From the NCBI GenBank assembly GCA_001931905.2, contig MSJI02000896.1:1-64000 (forward strand): 64,000 nucleotides of DNA. Direction: 5' to 3'. Source of the DNA: Cladosporium sp. IMV 00045. Lineage: Eukaryota; Ascomycota; Dothideomycetes; Cladosporiales; Cladosporiaceae. Under the pieces are notes generated by a model. It ran no database searches. It worked only from the letters and a program-made list of their open reading frames with translations, and was not told the DNA's origin. Positions 1 to 11,455 of this stretch are shown piece after piece (position 1 is the first letter of the stretch; each line of letters starts with the position of its first letter). A program made the translations under genes and the position numbers.

Positions 1-383
1 GTCTGGTGCGTGGGCCACATGGTGCACTCCTGGTTGTTGGCGCCGACAGCGATTTTATTGCTGAAGGGGTTCTCTTCGTCTTGGGTGGTCAGGCCGGAGT
101 AGGGGGTGACGTTGCCTGATTCGAGGTCTTTCTCAGAGTGTGGTTGGGCGGTTTTGGCGGGGGTTGTGGTGATGGACGGGACGCGCTCGTGCGAGGCTGG
201 TGGGTGTTGGTAGAAGGGTGAGTGTGGTGGGATTGGTTTGTTCTCTTCGAAGGTGTCCGAGTCTCGCGAGATGGCGGGTGAGAGAGAGGGCGATTGGAAG
301 CCGGGAGGAGGGAGCATGGCGTCCTTCTCCTCGTTTTGGGGGACGATGGAGGCGCCGAAGGTTGTTTGTTGATTGGAAGACAT
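1..383 (-). CDS. Hypothetical protein, N-terminal fragment (cut by left window edge)
   Basis: An open frame of 127 codons starts at the ATG at 383-381 and runs off the left edge. The visible part is hydrophilic and rich in Pro, Ser and Thr, so probably disordered. It ends in a more ordered-looking stretch containing NPFSNKIAVG and then ECTMWPTHQ. No signal peptide or membrane segment is seen in this part. From memory, some fungal proteins with a disordered N-terminus, a similar Cys-x-Met-Trp-Pro motif and one later membrane helix exist, but I cannot name the family and the rest is outside the window. A longer open frame in the same region has only a non-ATG start, and it reads a different phase, so I did not use it. 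Confidence 0.5.
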   Translation of the reverse strand, partial: MSSNQQTTFGASIVPQNEEKDAMLPPPGFQSPSLSPAISRDSDTFEENKPIPPHSPFYQHPPASHERVPSITTTPAKTAQPHSEKDLESGNVTPYSGLTTQDEENPFSNKIAVGANNQECTMWPTHQ

Positions 384-3300
384 GATGGGGGGGTTGTTGT
401 GTGAGCGTGGTCTGGTGGTTTAATGCAGTCGTGGCTGCCTTTGGTGTGGACTACTCTCGAGGCCAATGGCTACTCGATGGAGTTGGATTAATGGATGGAC
501 GATGGCCGGCCGAGGTGTTGTTGTGGGGAGAAAGAGTTGATGGCAGTAGGATGAAGTTGAACGTTGAGCGGCGTGAACGAAGGGTCAATGCTGGCAAGAG
601 CAAATAAGGCGGTGCGTGGAAGTGAGACAGATGAAGGTGATGTACCGACGGAGGAGGGCTGGAAGGATGGTTGAGGGCGTTGGACGAGCTTCAGAGAGCG
701 AGGCGCTAGTAGTTTTGCATCGACTGGCGTTAAGTCGCTTGGTTATTGCCAAGTGGAATGGTCAGAGACGGTCAGGAAGACGCTAGTTAAGGAAGAAGGC
801 CATAGTTGATTGAATTGATTGAAGGTGTGGTCGCAGTTTAATCGACGCGATGGGGAGGGGATGGGGCTATGGTCTGGTCTAATGGGCCTCTGGCTGGCCT
901 GCCGCCGCCCCCAGAGAATCAGATGTCACCAAGCAATCGAGGCAGAAAGTCAAGCACGGACAGGGGGCAAAGCAAGGCGGGAGCGTGCATAGCCTCATGC
1001 AAGCGCTACTGGGAGTCTGAGAGATGCTACACCAATAGTCGTACGAGCATAATCACGCCGCGGTTATCTACTCATGCATCTCGTCCTCGTCTATGGGCAA
1101 GCGTTCATGGGCTAGATTGTATGGAAAAGTCATGCAGCTGCATCTTGACTCCTTTCACCATGCTTGACGACTATTCCTCTTATCTGGTAGCAAACGACTT
1201 GCTGGAGGAGACTCCCAAGGCCTAAGACATCATGCCTGCACGTGCCTATGGTTGAGACGGCCCTGGAAATTACCCTCGTCGATGATGATGAAGAGGATGA
1301 TGTGTGATCGAATGATCGACTGATGACTTGTCGCTACTTGCCAACTCAACCGACACACACGTCAATCGTCTATTCCCTTCAAGTACTGACCACACTGCCA
1401 CACAACCGTATGGGCCGTATTTCTTATTCCCCGCCCGATCACAGCACACCCATCTACAGTATCGCCCACCCGATATCAACCCGTCGCCAAACCTCACTCC
1501 AGACCACCGGCCTTTCCTCCCCATCCCAGCCGTAAAACTGGGCAAGCGTGCTTTCTTCCCCTCCCGCGCGTGCGCAAAGACGCCTTTTTTTCCCCATAGC
1601 GCCATGGTCAACTTCGGACTGGCGTTCGACGCCTCATGCGCGCCGGGCAAGGCTATCTATCTGTCCTCGGAGAAGTGTCATGTGATTCAATAGAACTCGC
1701 GGGTCGGTAGCACTTGCGAAAGGTCCCTTGTCCATATTCAGCATCCAAAGCACGAATCAGCGTCAGATTTCACACACAAGGAAAGCGGGTCTAAATACAT
1801 GTAATCAAAGACAATAAAGAAATTCCCGAGCTCGCGAACAGCGCTTCAAGAGAGCGAGGGGTTCGCGAATCCCCCCACGGCCGTGGCCAGCCACCAACCA
1901 CCAGCTTTTGCTTTTCTTTCTCTTGCATCTTTTACATGCATGACCCTCGCAAAACGGACCGACCCCCGTGCCTGCAGTAGTCCGCCCTAGGTTCCAACGC
2001 GCACGTGCGAAAAACGCATCCAAAAACCCACTCTCCGCATTTTCCCTTCCAGTAGCTCGAGACCGTAGAGGCGGCAGTAGTGCGGTAGTTTCTTTGCTGA
2101 GCGCTAAAAAGGTAGGCCCGTAGGCTAAGAAGATTGGCGAGAAGCCAGAGCTATCGACGTTTCGCGACCACATGATAGCATGTAGAAGTAGCGTTTGATC
2201 CAAGACTTGCCAGCAGCATGATAGTATACATAGTGGCGGTGGGAGCTTAAGCGAGGCTCTGGCGAGGAGATCTGGAAAATAGGAAGAATTTCAGATTCTA
2301 CGATGAAGGAATCCACTTGCAAACCAGCGATAAGGTACCCATGTGTGGACGCCGCGAAGGCTTTTTTTGTAGGTAGAAACTCTTTTTCTCCCGCGCCCAT
2401 GCGTGCGTGCAGATTCCAATCGAAAGAGACGAGTGGGCAGCGGGCACGCGCGGTATAGCGGACCGATGTGGCTTAAATCGAGACCTTCGAGGCTTTCTGC
2501 GAAAGAACGCCTTTCTATCTCTTTTCTATTGTCCGTCCGTCAAGGGACGAGATACTGCATGACGGATTCCATTTCCAGTTCTTTGAATCTGCCACATGGT
2601 ACTTGTAGCTTCTGTGATTTTCGTCCAATATTCTCAGCCTTACATCTGCCACGCTCTATGCATTTCCATTCTGGTTTGAAAGAGCGGGAGAGGTTTCAAT
2701 TGGATTTTGAGGAGAGACCTGATCAGTCCGCATCGGCTCTGATGAGATAGACCCTGCTTGAGCCACTACCCCTCTGGCCTCACCTCACGACGAGACGGTT
2801 CCTGAGACAGAACAAGGTCAAGGGGAGAACATGAAAATGACGAAATTCGTTAACTTCCCTAACGCATACGTCAAGAAGAATCAAGGTTTCTTCAGCACGA
2901 CAAGGAGGCTGGAGGGAAGGAAACATGTGTGAAACGCAATCCATGTCGCGATCCACGCGTCCACCACCATCCCTGTTGCTGGTTTGGGGCGAAGCAGAAG
3001 CAAACAAAGCCGATCTCGACATAGGATGATGGTGTTCGCTTCGTGCTCTCCATGAGGTATACACATCTGACGTCGGCTCATCATGATTTAAAGATGGTCG
3101 TAGCGTTTGGTCATCTTGTTCTCCTTCTTACTCGTCCCCCTAGAGTAGAAATCCACAACGACATAGACAGAGAAGTATAGTAAGAAGAGGTTTCCGGCGT
3201 TGCAAGATCAGAATCGAACAAATGCAGTCTTACGTTTCCACAAAGTGATGGGAAGTGATGGAAGAAAGCAAAAAGGCGCACTTCAGCAGCTCTTTTGCAG

Positions 3301-3451
3301 ACTTCTTTTTCTTGACCTATTGATGAGCTCATGGGACCGAGATCATGGATGACAGACCATGAGACACAAGAGGGCCATTTCAGATCAATTTCATCATCCC
3401 GTCTTCCCAGTCGTGAAGTGGTATATAGATAAACCTTCCAATACTCACTCC
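384..3451. other. Intergenic, 3.1 kb, no gene recognised
   Basis: Short open frames occur on both strands (for example near 869-1225, 1328-1693, 1805-2203 and 2403-2750). None has a recognisable motif, a convincing start or intron structure. The left end is upstream of the gene at 1-383 and the right end is downstream of the M16 protease. I see no repeat or RNA gene. Confidence 0.5.
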
Positions 3452-6400
3452 CTACTTCTCCTCGTCACTCTCACTCTCACTTCCCTTACTTCCACTCTCG
3501 CTTCCCTCGTCGCTATCCACCTCATCCTCCCCCTCCACAGCCCCAAGTCCATAATCATCCTGAAAGCCATCCAACGCCCTACTCTCCGCCTGCCAGCCAT
3601 CCTTCTGGAAATTCTCCACCAACCCCTCACTCATGATCGGCGCACAAGTAACGAGCAAATTCGCCGTCTTCGGCTCAAAAACAGGCACCATGTACTTCTG
3701 CACCGCAGCACGGATTTGGTCTGGAGTGACGTCGCGCACGCGCGCCAGCATGCGATGGCTCCAGTCCTTGCTGATGCCGCGGATAACCTGATTCACGAAA
3801 GACAGCTCCGCGGCGGAGCTCATGGTGGGCTGCTCGTTGGCCATGCCGAGGACGATTTCGGAGATGGCGCCTTCGAGCGCGAAGCGGTCGAGTTGCAGCC
3901 GGCCGCTCGCGTAGCCGGTGACCTGGTCTTTGGCGGCGCGGTAGGCTTTGTACGCGTCGGGGGAGCGCGAGATGCGGAACGTCAGCCGGCCCGTGTCGGC
4001 GCTGCGGGAGAAGTAGGTCCCGTACGCGAGGCCGGTGCCGCGGACCGCCACCCACATGGGCCCTTCGACGGCGTCCATGTAGGTTTGCGCGACGAGGAGG
4101 GCGGGCAGGTCCGGGTGCTCGTAGGTGTCCGGGCCGGAGGAGACGAGCATTGCGAAAGAGGAGTCGATGGCGCTGATGGGGATGATGTACGCGGCGGAGC
4201 CGGGGTGGCGGCCGATGGCGCTGAGGCAGTCTTTGCGGCTGTCGAGGGGCTCGAGGGGTTTGCTCGTGTCGAGGGTGGAGGTGAGCGTGTTCCAGGCCGA
4301 CACGGGGTTGGGGAGGGTTTCGACGTTGGCGGCGACTTTGATGCGGAAGTTCTCCGGGCGGTGGAGCGAGGCGCAGAGCGTGGTGAATTTGGAGATGACT
4401 TCGTCGGGGTTGTCTTTGAGGAGTTTGCGCGTGCGGCGGAGGTATAGGGCTTTGGCGAGAGTGCTGCGAGCGCGAGAGCTGCAGTTGCGGTCGAAGGCGA
4501 CCATGAAGTGGGCGGCGAGGAGCATGCTGTCTCCGCTGCGCTTCTCGTCGGGGATGTCGGCCAGGATCTTGGTGAGAGAGGCGTGCAATCTGACAGGATC
4601 GTGGATTGCGTCGTAGAAGAGGCTGCGGATCCAGCCGATGATCTTCTGATAGCTCTCGGGCTCGGTATCGAAGGAAATGCTCAACATCTCCGGGTTGGCG
4701 TGTCCTGATTGAATGTGGTAGGAGACTGTGTCACGCTCAAGCTCGAGTACAACGTCCTCGAACTCCATGCGCTTGCCGTCCCTGTTGACTGGAGTGGTGA
4801 AGAAGTTCATCATGTACAGGGTGAGAAGGGGTTTGAGCTCCACTGGCACAGACTTGGTGCACATCTGAAGCTTGATGCGAACGAAGTTTGAGGGCACATG
4901 CTCGAAGTGAATGAACAGCGGCGAATCGTTGTCGTCTTTGTCGATGATGGTCTGGACATCATTGTCGAGTTTGCCCATCTTCCTTGCAGAGCCGGATCGT
5001 GCGGTTACGGTAGGAATGAAGTGGACGGATTCTGTGTTTGGTACAGGGAATTGCTCCAGCACCGAGTCAGGGATGGGCTTGTCGTTCTCGGCCTTCGCTT
5101 GAGTCAACTTCTCCTCAAGCTCCTTCAAACCCTTCTCGCCGAGCCTCTCACGCTGCGCCTGCACGCGTGCCTTCTCGTCGTTGGTAACCTTGTCAGAGAG
5201 TTCTTTAGAAGGTACACCAAGAATCGACACATGGTGAGCGTCAGAGATCCATTGAGACAGGAAGTCTCTCCACTGCTTGTCAGTCCAGCCTTGCAGGATG
5301 TCCAGCTCCTTGATCGTGGCAAGCTCCTTCAAGTCCTTTCCATCACGGCTACCGAAGAGGTGGTCCTCAATGATGGGATCGGAGAAGAAGTCACCGGCAT
5401 TCTCACATCTGAGCTTGACCTGTCGTCGCCAGCGGTTGATGCAGTCATGCATGTAAGTCATGTCGAATTCCTTCGCGGCGGTATCCTTAAGCAGCTTGGA
5501 CAAGCGCTTCTCAACTGTCTCTAACTGATCGGTCTCAACAGCAGAAAGCTCGAACCAGATCGTCATGCTCGGGCGGAACTCGGTCTGGTAGTATACGGCA
5601 CTACAAAGCTGTTCACGCTCGACAAGTGTGTTCTCCATGACCGAGATGGAAGAGCCGCACATGTAGTTCAACAAGATCGCAAGAGCGGAGCAAGCAACGT
5701 GATCTGTGCAGCTGGGACCCAAGAAGCCGACGAGAATCTCACCCATGGACTCGTCCTCTTCGGGGAAGTAGACTTTGTCGACGGTGGTTTCCTTCAGGGG
5801 CGGCGTTTGCTTGGAGTCGACCCAAGGTCTGGTGAAGTGATCGTCAGGCTTGGGAACGTCATTGAGAATAGTCTCCTCAAACGTATCGAGAATATGAAGA
5901 AGATCCTCGTGGTCAACCTCGCCGGTGAGGACTAGAGACATGTTTTTAGGCTGGTACATGGCCTTGTGGAATTCACGGATGCGGTCCGCGGTGAGAACTC
6001 TCAGCTGCTCCATCATGCCTCCAGTCTCGTATCTGAAACCATCACCCTCAGGGTAGATGAGACGCTTTGCTTGCAAGGCCATGAGTTCGCTCTGCTGGTT
6101 CTGCACGCCCTGCATCTCAGAATATACGACGCCAGCATCCTGGCCTTCGCCATTGATGTGGTGGACTTCAGTGTAGCATCCGGCATCGGTCAGAGTAGGC
6201 ACAATCAAGTGCTCCAGGTAGACCGGCAAGATCTGAGCGAAACCATCCCAGCCTGCGGTCTCGAGAGTGTAGGCGGTATGATCGGTGGCAGTCCAGGCGT
6301 TCGTCGTCGAGTAAGCGCGGGTGGCGAGTTTGTCACGCAGGCCCTTGTAGCGGTATGAACGAGAGCCCATGAAGCAGAGATGCTCCAGGGTGTGAGGAGC

Positions 6401-6592
6401 GCCAGAGTCATCGTGGATCTCAGTGGCCAAAGCGAAGTAGCCGTTCACTTTGGGACCCTTCTGGTCGACAACGACACAGCGCATGCCAGTGCGAGTTGAC
6501 TCATACTGGGTGACGTTAACCGGGGCATATTCCAGTTGGAAGTTTTGGATGGTCTTGAAATGCGAGCTGTGCTGCTCTTTGGCGGCGGGCAT
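3452..6592 (-). CDS. SDD3: M16-family zinc metalloprotease, Sdd3/YOL098C-like
   Basis: A single-exon protein of 1046 aa. The start is the ATG at 6592-6590 in a strong context (CACCATGCC). The frame is open further upstream only from a TTG at 6790, so that extension is not taken as coding. The inverted zinc motif HTLEH lies at residues 67-71, followed by GVVYSEMQG with the probable third ligand, Glu159. This is the M16 (insulinase/presequence-protease) signature, and the length fits the large clan members with N- and C-terminal halves. The sequence around the motif and the whole-length pattern resemble the yeast YOL098C/Sdd3 group rather than Cym1/PreP. The last ~30 residues are an acidic Ser/Glu/Asp tail. 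Expected role: intracellular peptide degradation. The location is uncertain because no clear targeting signal follows the chosen Met. It diverges from the Ies1 gene. Confidence 0.88.
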   Translation of the reverse strand: MPAAKEQHSSHFKTIQNFQLEYAPVNVTQYESTRTGMRCVVVDQKGPKVNGYFALATEIHDDSGAPHTLEHLCFMGSRSYRYKGLRDKLATRAYSTTNAWTATDHTAYTLETAGWDGFAQILPVYLEHLIVPTLTDAGCYTEVHHINGEGQDAGVVYSEMQGVQNQQSELMALQAKRLIYPEGDGFRYETGGMMEQLRVLTADRIREFHKAMYQPKNMSLVLTGEVDHEDLLHILDTFEETILNDVPKPDDHFTRPWVDSKQTPPLKETTVDKVYFPEEDESMGEILVGFLGPSCTDHVACSALAILLNYMCGSSISVMENTLVEREQLCSAVYYQTEFRPSMTIWFELSAVETDQLETVEKRLSKLLKDTAAKEFDMTYMHDCINRWRRQVKLRCENAGDFFSDPIIEDHLFGSRDGKDLKELATIKELDILQGWTDKQWRDFLSQWISDAHHVSILGVPSKELSDKVTNDEKARVQAQRERLGEKGLKELEEKLTQAKAENDKPIPDSVLEQFPVPNTESVHFIPTVTARSGSARKMGKLDNDVQTIIDKDDNDSPLFIHFEHVPSNFVRIKLQMCTKSVPVELKPLLTLYMMNFFTTPVNRDGKRMEFEDVVLELERDTVSYHIQSGHANPEMLSISFDTEPESYQKIIGWIRSLFYDAIHDPVRLHASLTKILADIPDEKRSGDSMLLAAHFMVAFDRNCSSRARSTLAKALYLRRTRKLLKDNPDEVISKFTTLCASLHRPENFRIKVAANVETLPNPVSAWNTLTSTLDTSKPLEPLDSRKDCLSAIGRHPGSAAYIIPISAIDSSFAMLVSSGPDTYEHPDLPALLVAQTYMDAVEGPMWVAVRGTGLAYGTYFSRSADTGRLTFRISRSPDAYKAYRAAKDQVTGYASGRLQLDRFALEGAISEIVLGMANEQPTMSSAAELSFVNQVIRGISKDWSHRMLARVRDVTPDQIRAAVQKYMVPVFEPKTANLLVTCAPIMSEGLVENFQKDGWQAESRALDGFQDDYGLGAVEGEDEVDSDEGSESGSKGSESESDEEK

Positions 6593-7709
6593 GGTGGAGG
6601 TGAATGTTCTGGATCGAAGCGATGGCCAGGGTGTTGTGAAGGATGAGAAGGTTTGCAGACGACAGCCTCGGGCTGGTGGGGTGAGAGAAGGCGCAAAAAT
6701 GCGAGCAGAGCAATGCAGGGCACGTATTTTGATCTGCAGTTTGCTGCTAACCAGTAGCAAGCTCGTCGAAAATGCAAGTATTGTATACAAATCAGCTTGG
6801 TGAAGATCGACTGGTCGATGTAATATGTTTCGACTGATGAGGGTTCTTCATCTATCTCTCTCTGGACCGTCAGCTGCGGGCGCTGGTCTTCTCTCGCCAG
6901 CAACGTCACAGCCACCCAAGCACCACCCACTTCGCGCTGCCGGACGCCATCAAACGGCCGCATGTACGTCGCTGGTAAGCAGAACAAAGCAGAATCTTGA
7001 GCCATTTCACATGCAACGGGGGAGCCGAGTGAAAATATCCCAGGTAGAGTCTTTCTGCAAGAGTTATGCGCCATGGCGGGCGAGACGGCCGTCACATTGC
7101 GCATATGTCCGTCCTTGCATACCCCGAGAACCAGCATACCGGTGACATGAAGTAATGAGCATCTGCTACATCCCACGTGAATATCAGTATCGTATAACGG
7201 CCAATGATCAAAGTATGTAGGCCATTATTACTCCTTGTGTATATGTCACACAAGGTTATAGTCCTCCATTGTGTTGAAGAAATATTTCTATGCAACGCCA
7301 ATCAAGCTCATGATCAGGGTCAAAATGAAAGCTCCGCCGAGACGAAGATGGGATGGATAAACGCTCAAGCAACGCTTCATCATCATATCACCACCTAACA
7401 CTCCGCAAAGCGGCATTACCCGGCAAACCGCGCCCATCCTCCTGTCGCGCCAGGCCTCTTCATCCCCCAATCCACTTCATCCTCCCCTCTCCTCTAAGAG
7501 TGTCTCGACCTCTCCCCTCGATCAATCCATCCAGCAAGTCCCCCAAAAACCTCTTGTCAATACCATCAACACCCCGTTCGCGACCCACTCGCGACATGAT
7601 CTTGTACCTACACGCGCCTACCCGCCGATAGTCGTCGCACTCGATTGCTGCGCCTAACCGAATCCGCCCGCGACCGTGGCCTCCGACATACCCACGTCCT
7701 GTCGCAAAC
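6593..7709. promoter_or_regulatory. Divergent intergenic region between M16 protease and Ies1
   Basis: This 1.1 kb lies between two outward-facing start codons (6592 on minus, 7710 on plus), so it must hold both promoters. The stretch 7430-7700 is rich in C and T on the plus strand, as is usual for a fungal 5' leader. No specific binding site is claimed. Confidence 0.5.
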
Positions 7710-10534
7710 ATGAGCTCTCTACAACACATCTTGTCAGCCGACCCTGACGAATCCGCCGCGTCGCCAGCAAATGCCTCGCCGCCGCCTGCATCCGCTCCCA
7801 CCACCCAAGAAATGCCTCCTCCTCCCACCAGCCAACCGATGAAACAAGAGACCGCCATGCCCGACACTTCCAATGCTGGCGAAAATGACACTCCAAACGA
7901 CAACGGAGACGAGCCATTGTACACTTCCACCACAACTTCCACCAGACGAAACGCAAGCGGCAGCGTTTCCTCCGTGTATTCCGGCAACAAGATCAGACAC
8001 TTGAAGAAGGAAGATGGCATTCCTTTCTGGCGCAAAGACATCCAGTACGATTTCCTGAGGCTTGTCTTCTACGATCAGACAAAGTGTTTCTCGAAATACA
8101 GCGATGGCTCCTCTGGATTCACCTTCGCGGAGATCTACATCGATGCAATGGCCAAGAGCAGCAAGTGCAGCAAGATACTCAAGGAGAAGCTGCTGCAGGA
8201 TACCGAAGGAGCGATCAGCATGGCCATGGTTTGCTTGTTGGTTAATGTTGGTCGCATGAACACCACCCTAAACTGTAGGCGCGCACTTTCAATGGCTTTG
8301 CCGATTAAAGAGCTAACACCGTTGTAGTCTTCCCCGAAATGCGCGCACAGCTTCGTACTTACCACTCGATCCCTGCACTACAAGCGCACCAAGATCCAAA
8401 CGCATACAAACAGCTTCAAGACGCGCCTCGGCTGAAGTCCATCCTCAAGGGCGCAACAGAAGACGATCCTCAGCCTTCAACATTGGAAGAAATCAAAGCC
8501 TCCAACAAGCCTCGCACAAATCCGGTCAACCTCATCTTTGTTCTGGCTCAATTCGCTCCCAAGATCAGCGAAACACATTTCATCCCGCCCAGAGATTTCT
8601 ACGACCTAGTCATGAGGGGGACTTTGAGCAGCGCGAGCAGAGCGAGAGCATTCCTCTGGCTGGTCTGGTGGTACCTGGAGTCTGACTTCTCCCTCGAAGC
8701 CGCTCAAAAGAACCCGTTCGGTCCTGGACGATATGGCGAGAACGAAGAAGGCACAGGCGTCTTGCCGCTCAAGGTCCCCAATCTTGAGAGCTTGACAGAA
8801 GAGCAAGCAGCGCAGGAGAATCTCGACACGGAAGATGAGCAGCATTTTGGTGAAGTCAAGCGGAAAGAGCGTATTGCTATCTTGGCGAGCGAACCAAGTC
8901 CAGCAATGACCGCCCTCAAAAGAGCGCGAAAGGAAAAGGGTCTGACTTCTGGAAGCGGCCAAGGGTATAGGTCTGAGGACGAGGGCAGCGAAGCTGGATG
9001 GTACTCAAAATCTCACAGTAAGTCTGCGAGCAGTGCATGTCAAGGATCGCTTAGCTAATAAACTCCCACAGTCACATCTGCAGCACGCCATGCCGTCGGC
9101 GCTGATGGCGACAGTGTGCACACGAAATCACCCTCGCCTGCAATTGGCCGTGGTTTCCAAGCAGTGAATTCTTCGACGAAGCATCCCGCGGACATGCGCA
9201 TCAACACATTACTCAACAACGAGGATGCCTCGCAAGATGGCTCACCCGCGACTTCAACGCCTGTGCCGATTAAAAAGGGTCCGGGGCGTGGCAACTGGCG
9301 ACGAAACAAGAAGACCGAGGGGTCACCCGCCGCTGGACGCGACAGCTCTCACCACGTACCCCTCCTCCCCAACAACGGCTCAATGTTCGTCAACGAAACC
9401 CCCGGCATCCCAGCGACACCAGGCTCAGGCTACTCCAACGCCTTCGGCCAAGGCTCCCCAGGACGCAGCGGGCAGTCGATCGCCTTTCAACCCCCTAACA
9501 CAGGCGACCACGTCCCGACGCCCTCCTACCAAGCGCAGAAACGCCACCGCGGCGTGACCCAGCACCAAAACGCCCTCATCAACCACCGCCGCCAGCAGAT
9601 CGACTACACGCTGGACCGGCGCATCCGCCGCATCCACATCCGCGCCCGCGACAAGCGCGAGGAGGAAGGCTCCTTCTTCCGCGCCTGGAAGCGCATCAAA
9701 CTCATGCCCTCCGACTACGACTCGGAAGAAGAAACGATCAAGTGCCGCAAAACCCGCGACCGCCCCGCCGACAGAGGAGGCGAAGAAGACGACAACAACA
9801 CCGTCGAGCGCTCCTCCCGCCGCCCCGCGAAAAAGGACTCTTCCAACGCCGCCGTCGCCGCCGCCGCAGCAGCAGCAGCAGCAGCCGACGAGCCCGCCCG
9901 CTCCATGCTAGCGGGCTTCGTGCGCGTCGAAGGCACCGAACCCTCCGACCTCGGCGAGGAGGCGAAATCCCTCGCGCGCTCCCTGCGCTTATGCTCCCGC
10001 CGCCTCGACCGGTGGCAGGAAGCGACCAACCCGGGCGAGGCGGTGCTGCGCAGTCGCGAGCGGCAGGCGAACGGGCTGCTGTACGCTCCGCGGATTTGGG
10101 AGGATGGGCCCGACGAGGATGATGCGCCTCCGCCGCCTCCGCCTGTGATGATCACGCCGGCTGCGGCGGGGAGGAAGGGCGCGGGGAGGGCGAGGAAGAG
10201 TGCGGGGAGGGGGAGGGGGAAGGGAAGGGTGGCGAGGTTGGCGGTGCCCACGGAGGTGGAGGATGATGCTGATGTCGATGTTACGATGGAGGAGGATGGC
10301 GGTGAGGGTGATGAGGGTGGGGTGGAAGGGGATGGGGTCGGTGGTGCGCCGCCGGATTTGGACGAGGAGGATAGGGAGTTGCTCGGTGAGGTTGATGCTG
10401 ATGAGAGTGAGGGGGAGGGGGAGGGGGAGGATCAGGATGGTGAGCAGGATCAAGATCAGGATGGCGAGCAGGATCAGGATCAGGATCAGGATGGCGATCA
10501 GGAGATTGAGGATGAGACTATGGCTGACGAGTAG
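7710..10534 (+). CDS. ies1: INO80 chromatin-remodelling complex subunit Ies1
   Basis: Three exons: 7710-8274, 8328-9017 and 9072-10534, giving 905 aa. The introns are 53 and 54 bp, have GT..AG ends and contain GCTAAC and GCTAAT branch sites. Both joins keep frame (NFFPEMR and SHITSAA). The conserved block with IPFWRKDIQYDFLR begins near residue 100, and a second follows intron 1 with FPEMRAQLRTYHSIPALQ. A basic block with RRQQIDYTLDRRIRRIHIR lies near 585-605. These match the fungal Ies1 family of the nuclear INO80 complex, which slides nucleosomes and handles H2A.Z. A poly-Ala run near residues 678-692 and a very acidic tail from ~810 with repeated DQDG units are low-complexity additions. 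The protein is longer than the yeast subunit because of these disordered parts. Confidence 0.8.
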
Positions 10535-11175
10535 CAGTAGAAGTAGAAGTAGCTTGTGGAAAGAAAGCCTCTTGTGGCGGTTCGATTTGCGTGATTGTTT
10601 ACCTATGAAAGAAGCTGGAAAAAGTTATCACCTTCTTCATCAGCCCGTACATTTTCTTCTTGTGACTTATCACTTCTCGTCTAAACATGATCAACAGCCA
10701 ACTTTCTGCATTCAAAGAATGCCACTTCTATAAGATGAGAAAAGCGCCACGAAAGAACTTGCGAATACTTCCGTACAAAACCCGATAGGGTTGATTGTGA
10801 TGTTGATCTGATGAATCGCAAGCGAGAGCACAGTACAAGCCACCAACACAGTCCCCCAACACACACAGCTCCAACTTCAGCTCCAACTTCAAACACCAAC
10901 ACAAGAGGAACGCGAAACACGAGCCACCGAGCGCCACACTACCACCTACTGGTAGCACTGCGAATTCGAGCCGAGGGAGAAGGAAGACTCGAGGGGAGCT
11001 TGCCATTAATTTTATTTTTTTTAATTTTTTTTTTTGGTGGTCAAGATTGCACACGCACAGAGGAAGCAAGAGGCGGACACATGACCTGCACATGTAGGCC
11101 TTTCAGATTCTCGTTCAATACATTCGACCTACGTCACGAATTCAGCACCGGCACAAAGTGTGCATGCATGCATGT

Positions 11176-11281
11176 AGACAAGACGGATCGCACGGCCACA
11201 AACGACTCTTTTCGATTCCTTAGCAAGGAACGGCGAATTCGAACTACTTCATTAGTTTCTGAGGTTTTGTCGAAGGATTCC
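11176..11281 (+). repeat. Degenerate direct repeat, copy 1
   Basis: Begins with a 24-bp stretch (11176-11199) that recurs exactly at 11352-11375. After it, similarity continues more loosely through AACGGCGAA and the GTTTTGTCGAAGGATTC region. The two copies are 176 bp apart start to start. It looks like an old local tandem duplication. Confidence 0.65.
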
Positions 11282-11351
11282 CAAGAGAATGGCTTTGCTC
11301 CCCGATCACGCCTCGATCGTTCCATCAGCGTCACGAATCGGTGACCAGTAT

Positions 11352-11455
11352 AGACAAGACGGATCGCACGGCCACGATGGCTCTGTTTAAAAAACGGCGA
11401 AATCGAAACTAAGGTTGGTAGTTCGTGAGGCTTGTTCGAAGGATTCACACTCCGG
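11352..11455 (+). repeat. Degenerate direct repeat, copy 2
   Basis: Second copy of the segment at 11176. The first 24 bases are identical, and the remainder is diverged but alignable through AACGGCGAAATCGAA and TTGTTCGAAGGATTCAC. Confidence 0.65.

Noticed and set aside
3359..4447. 362-codon frame opposite the M16 protease
   Set aside because: Shadow of the GC-rich third-codon pattern; no domain and no conserved start.
6593..6790. 66-residue N-terminal extension of the M16 protease
   Set aside because: It would need a TTG start. The ATG at 6592 has an excellent context, and the family similarity begins just after it.
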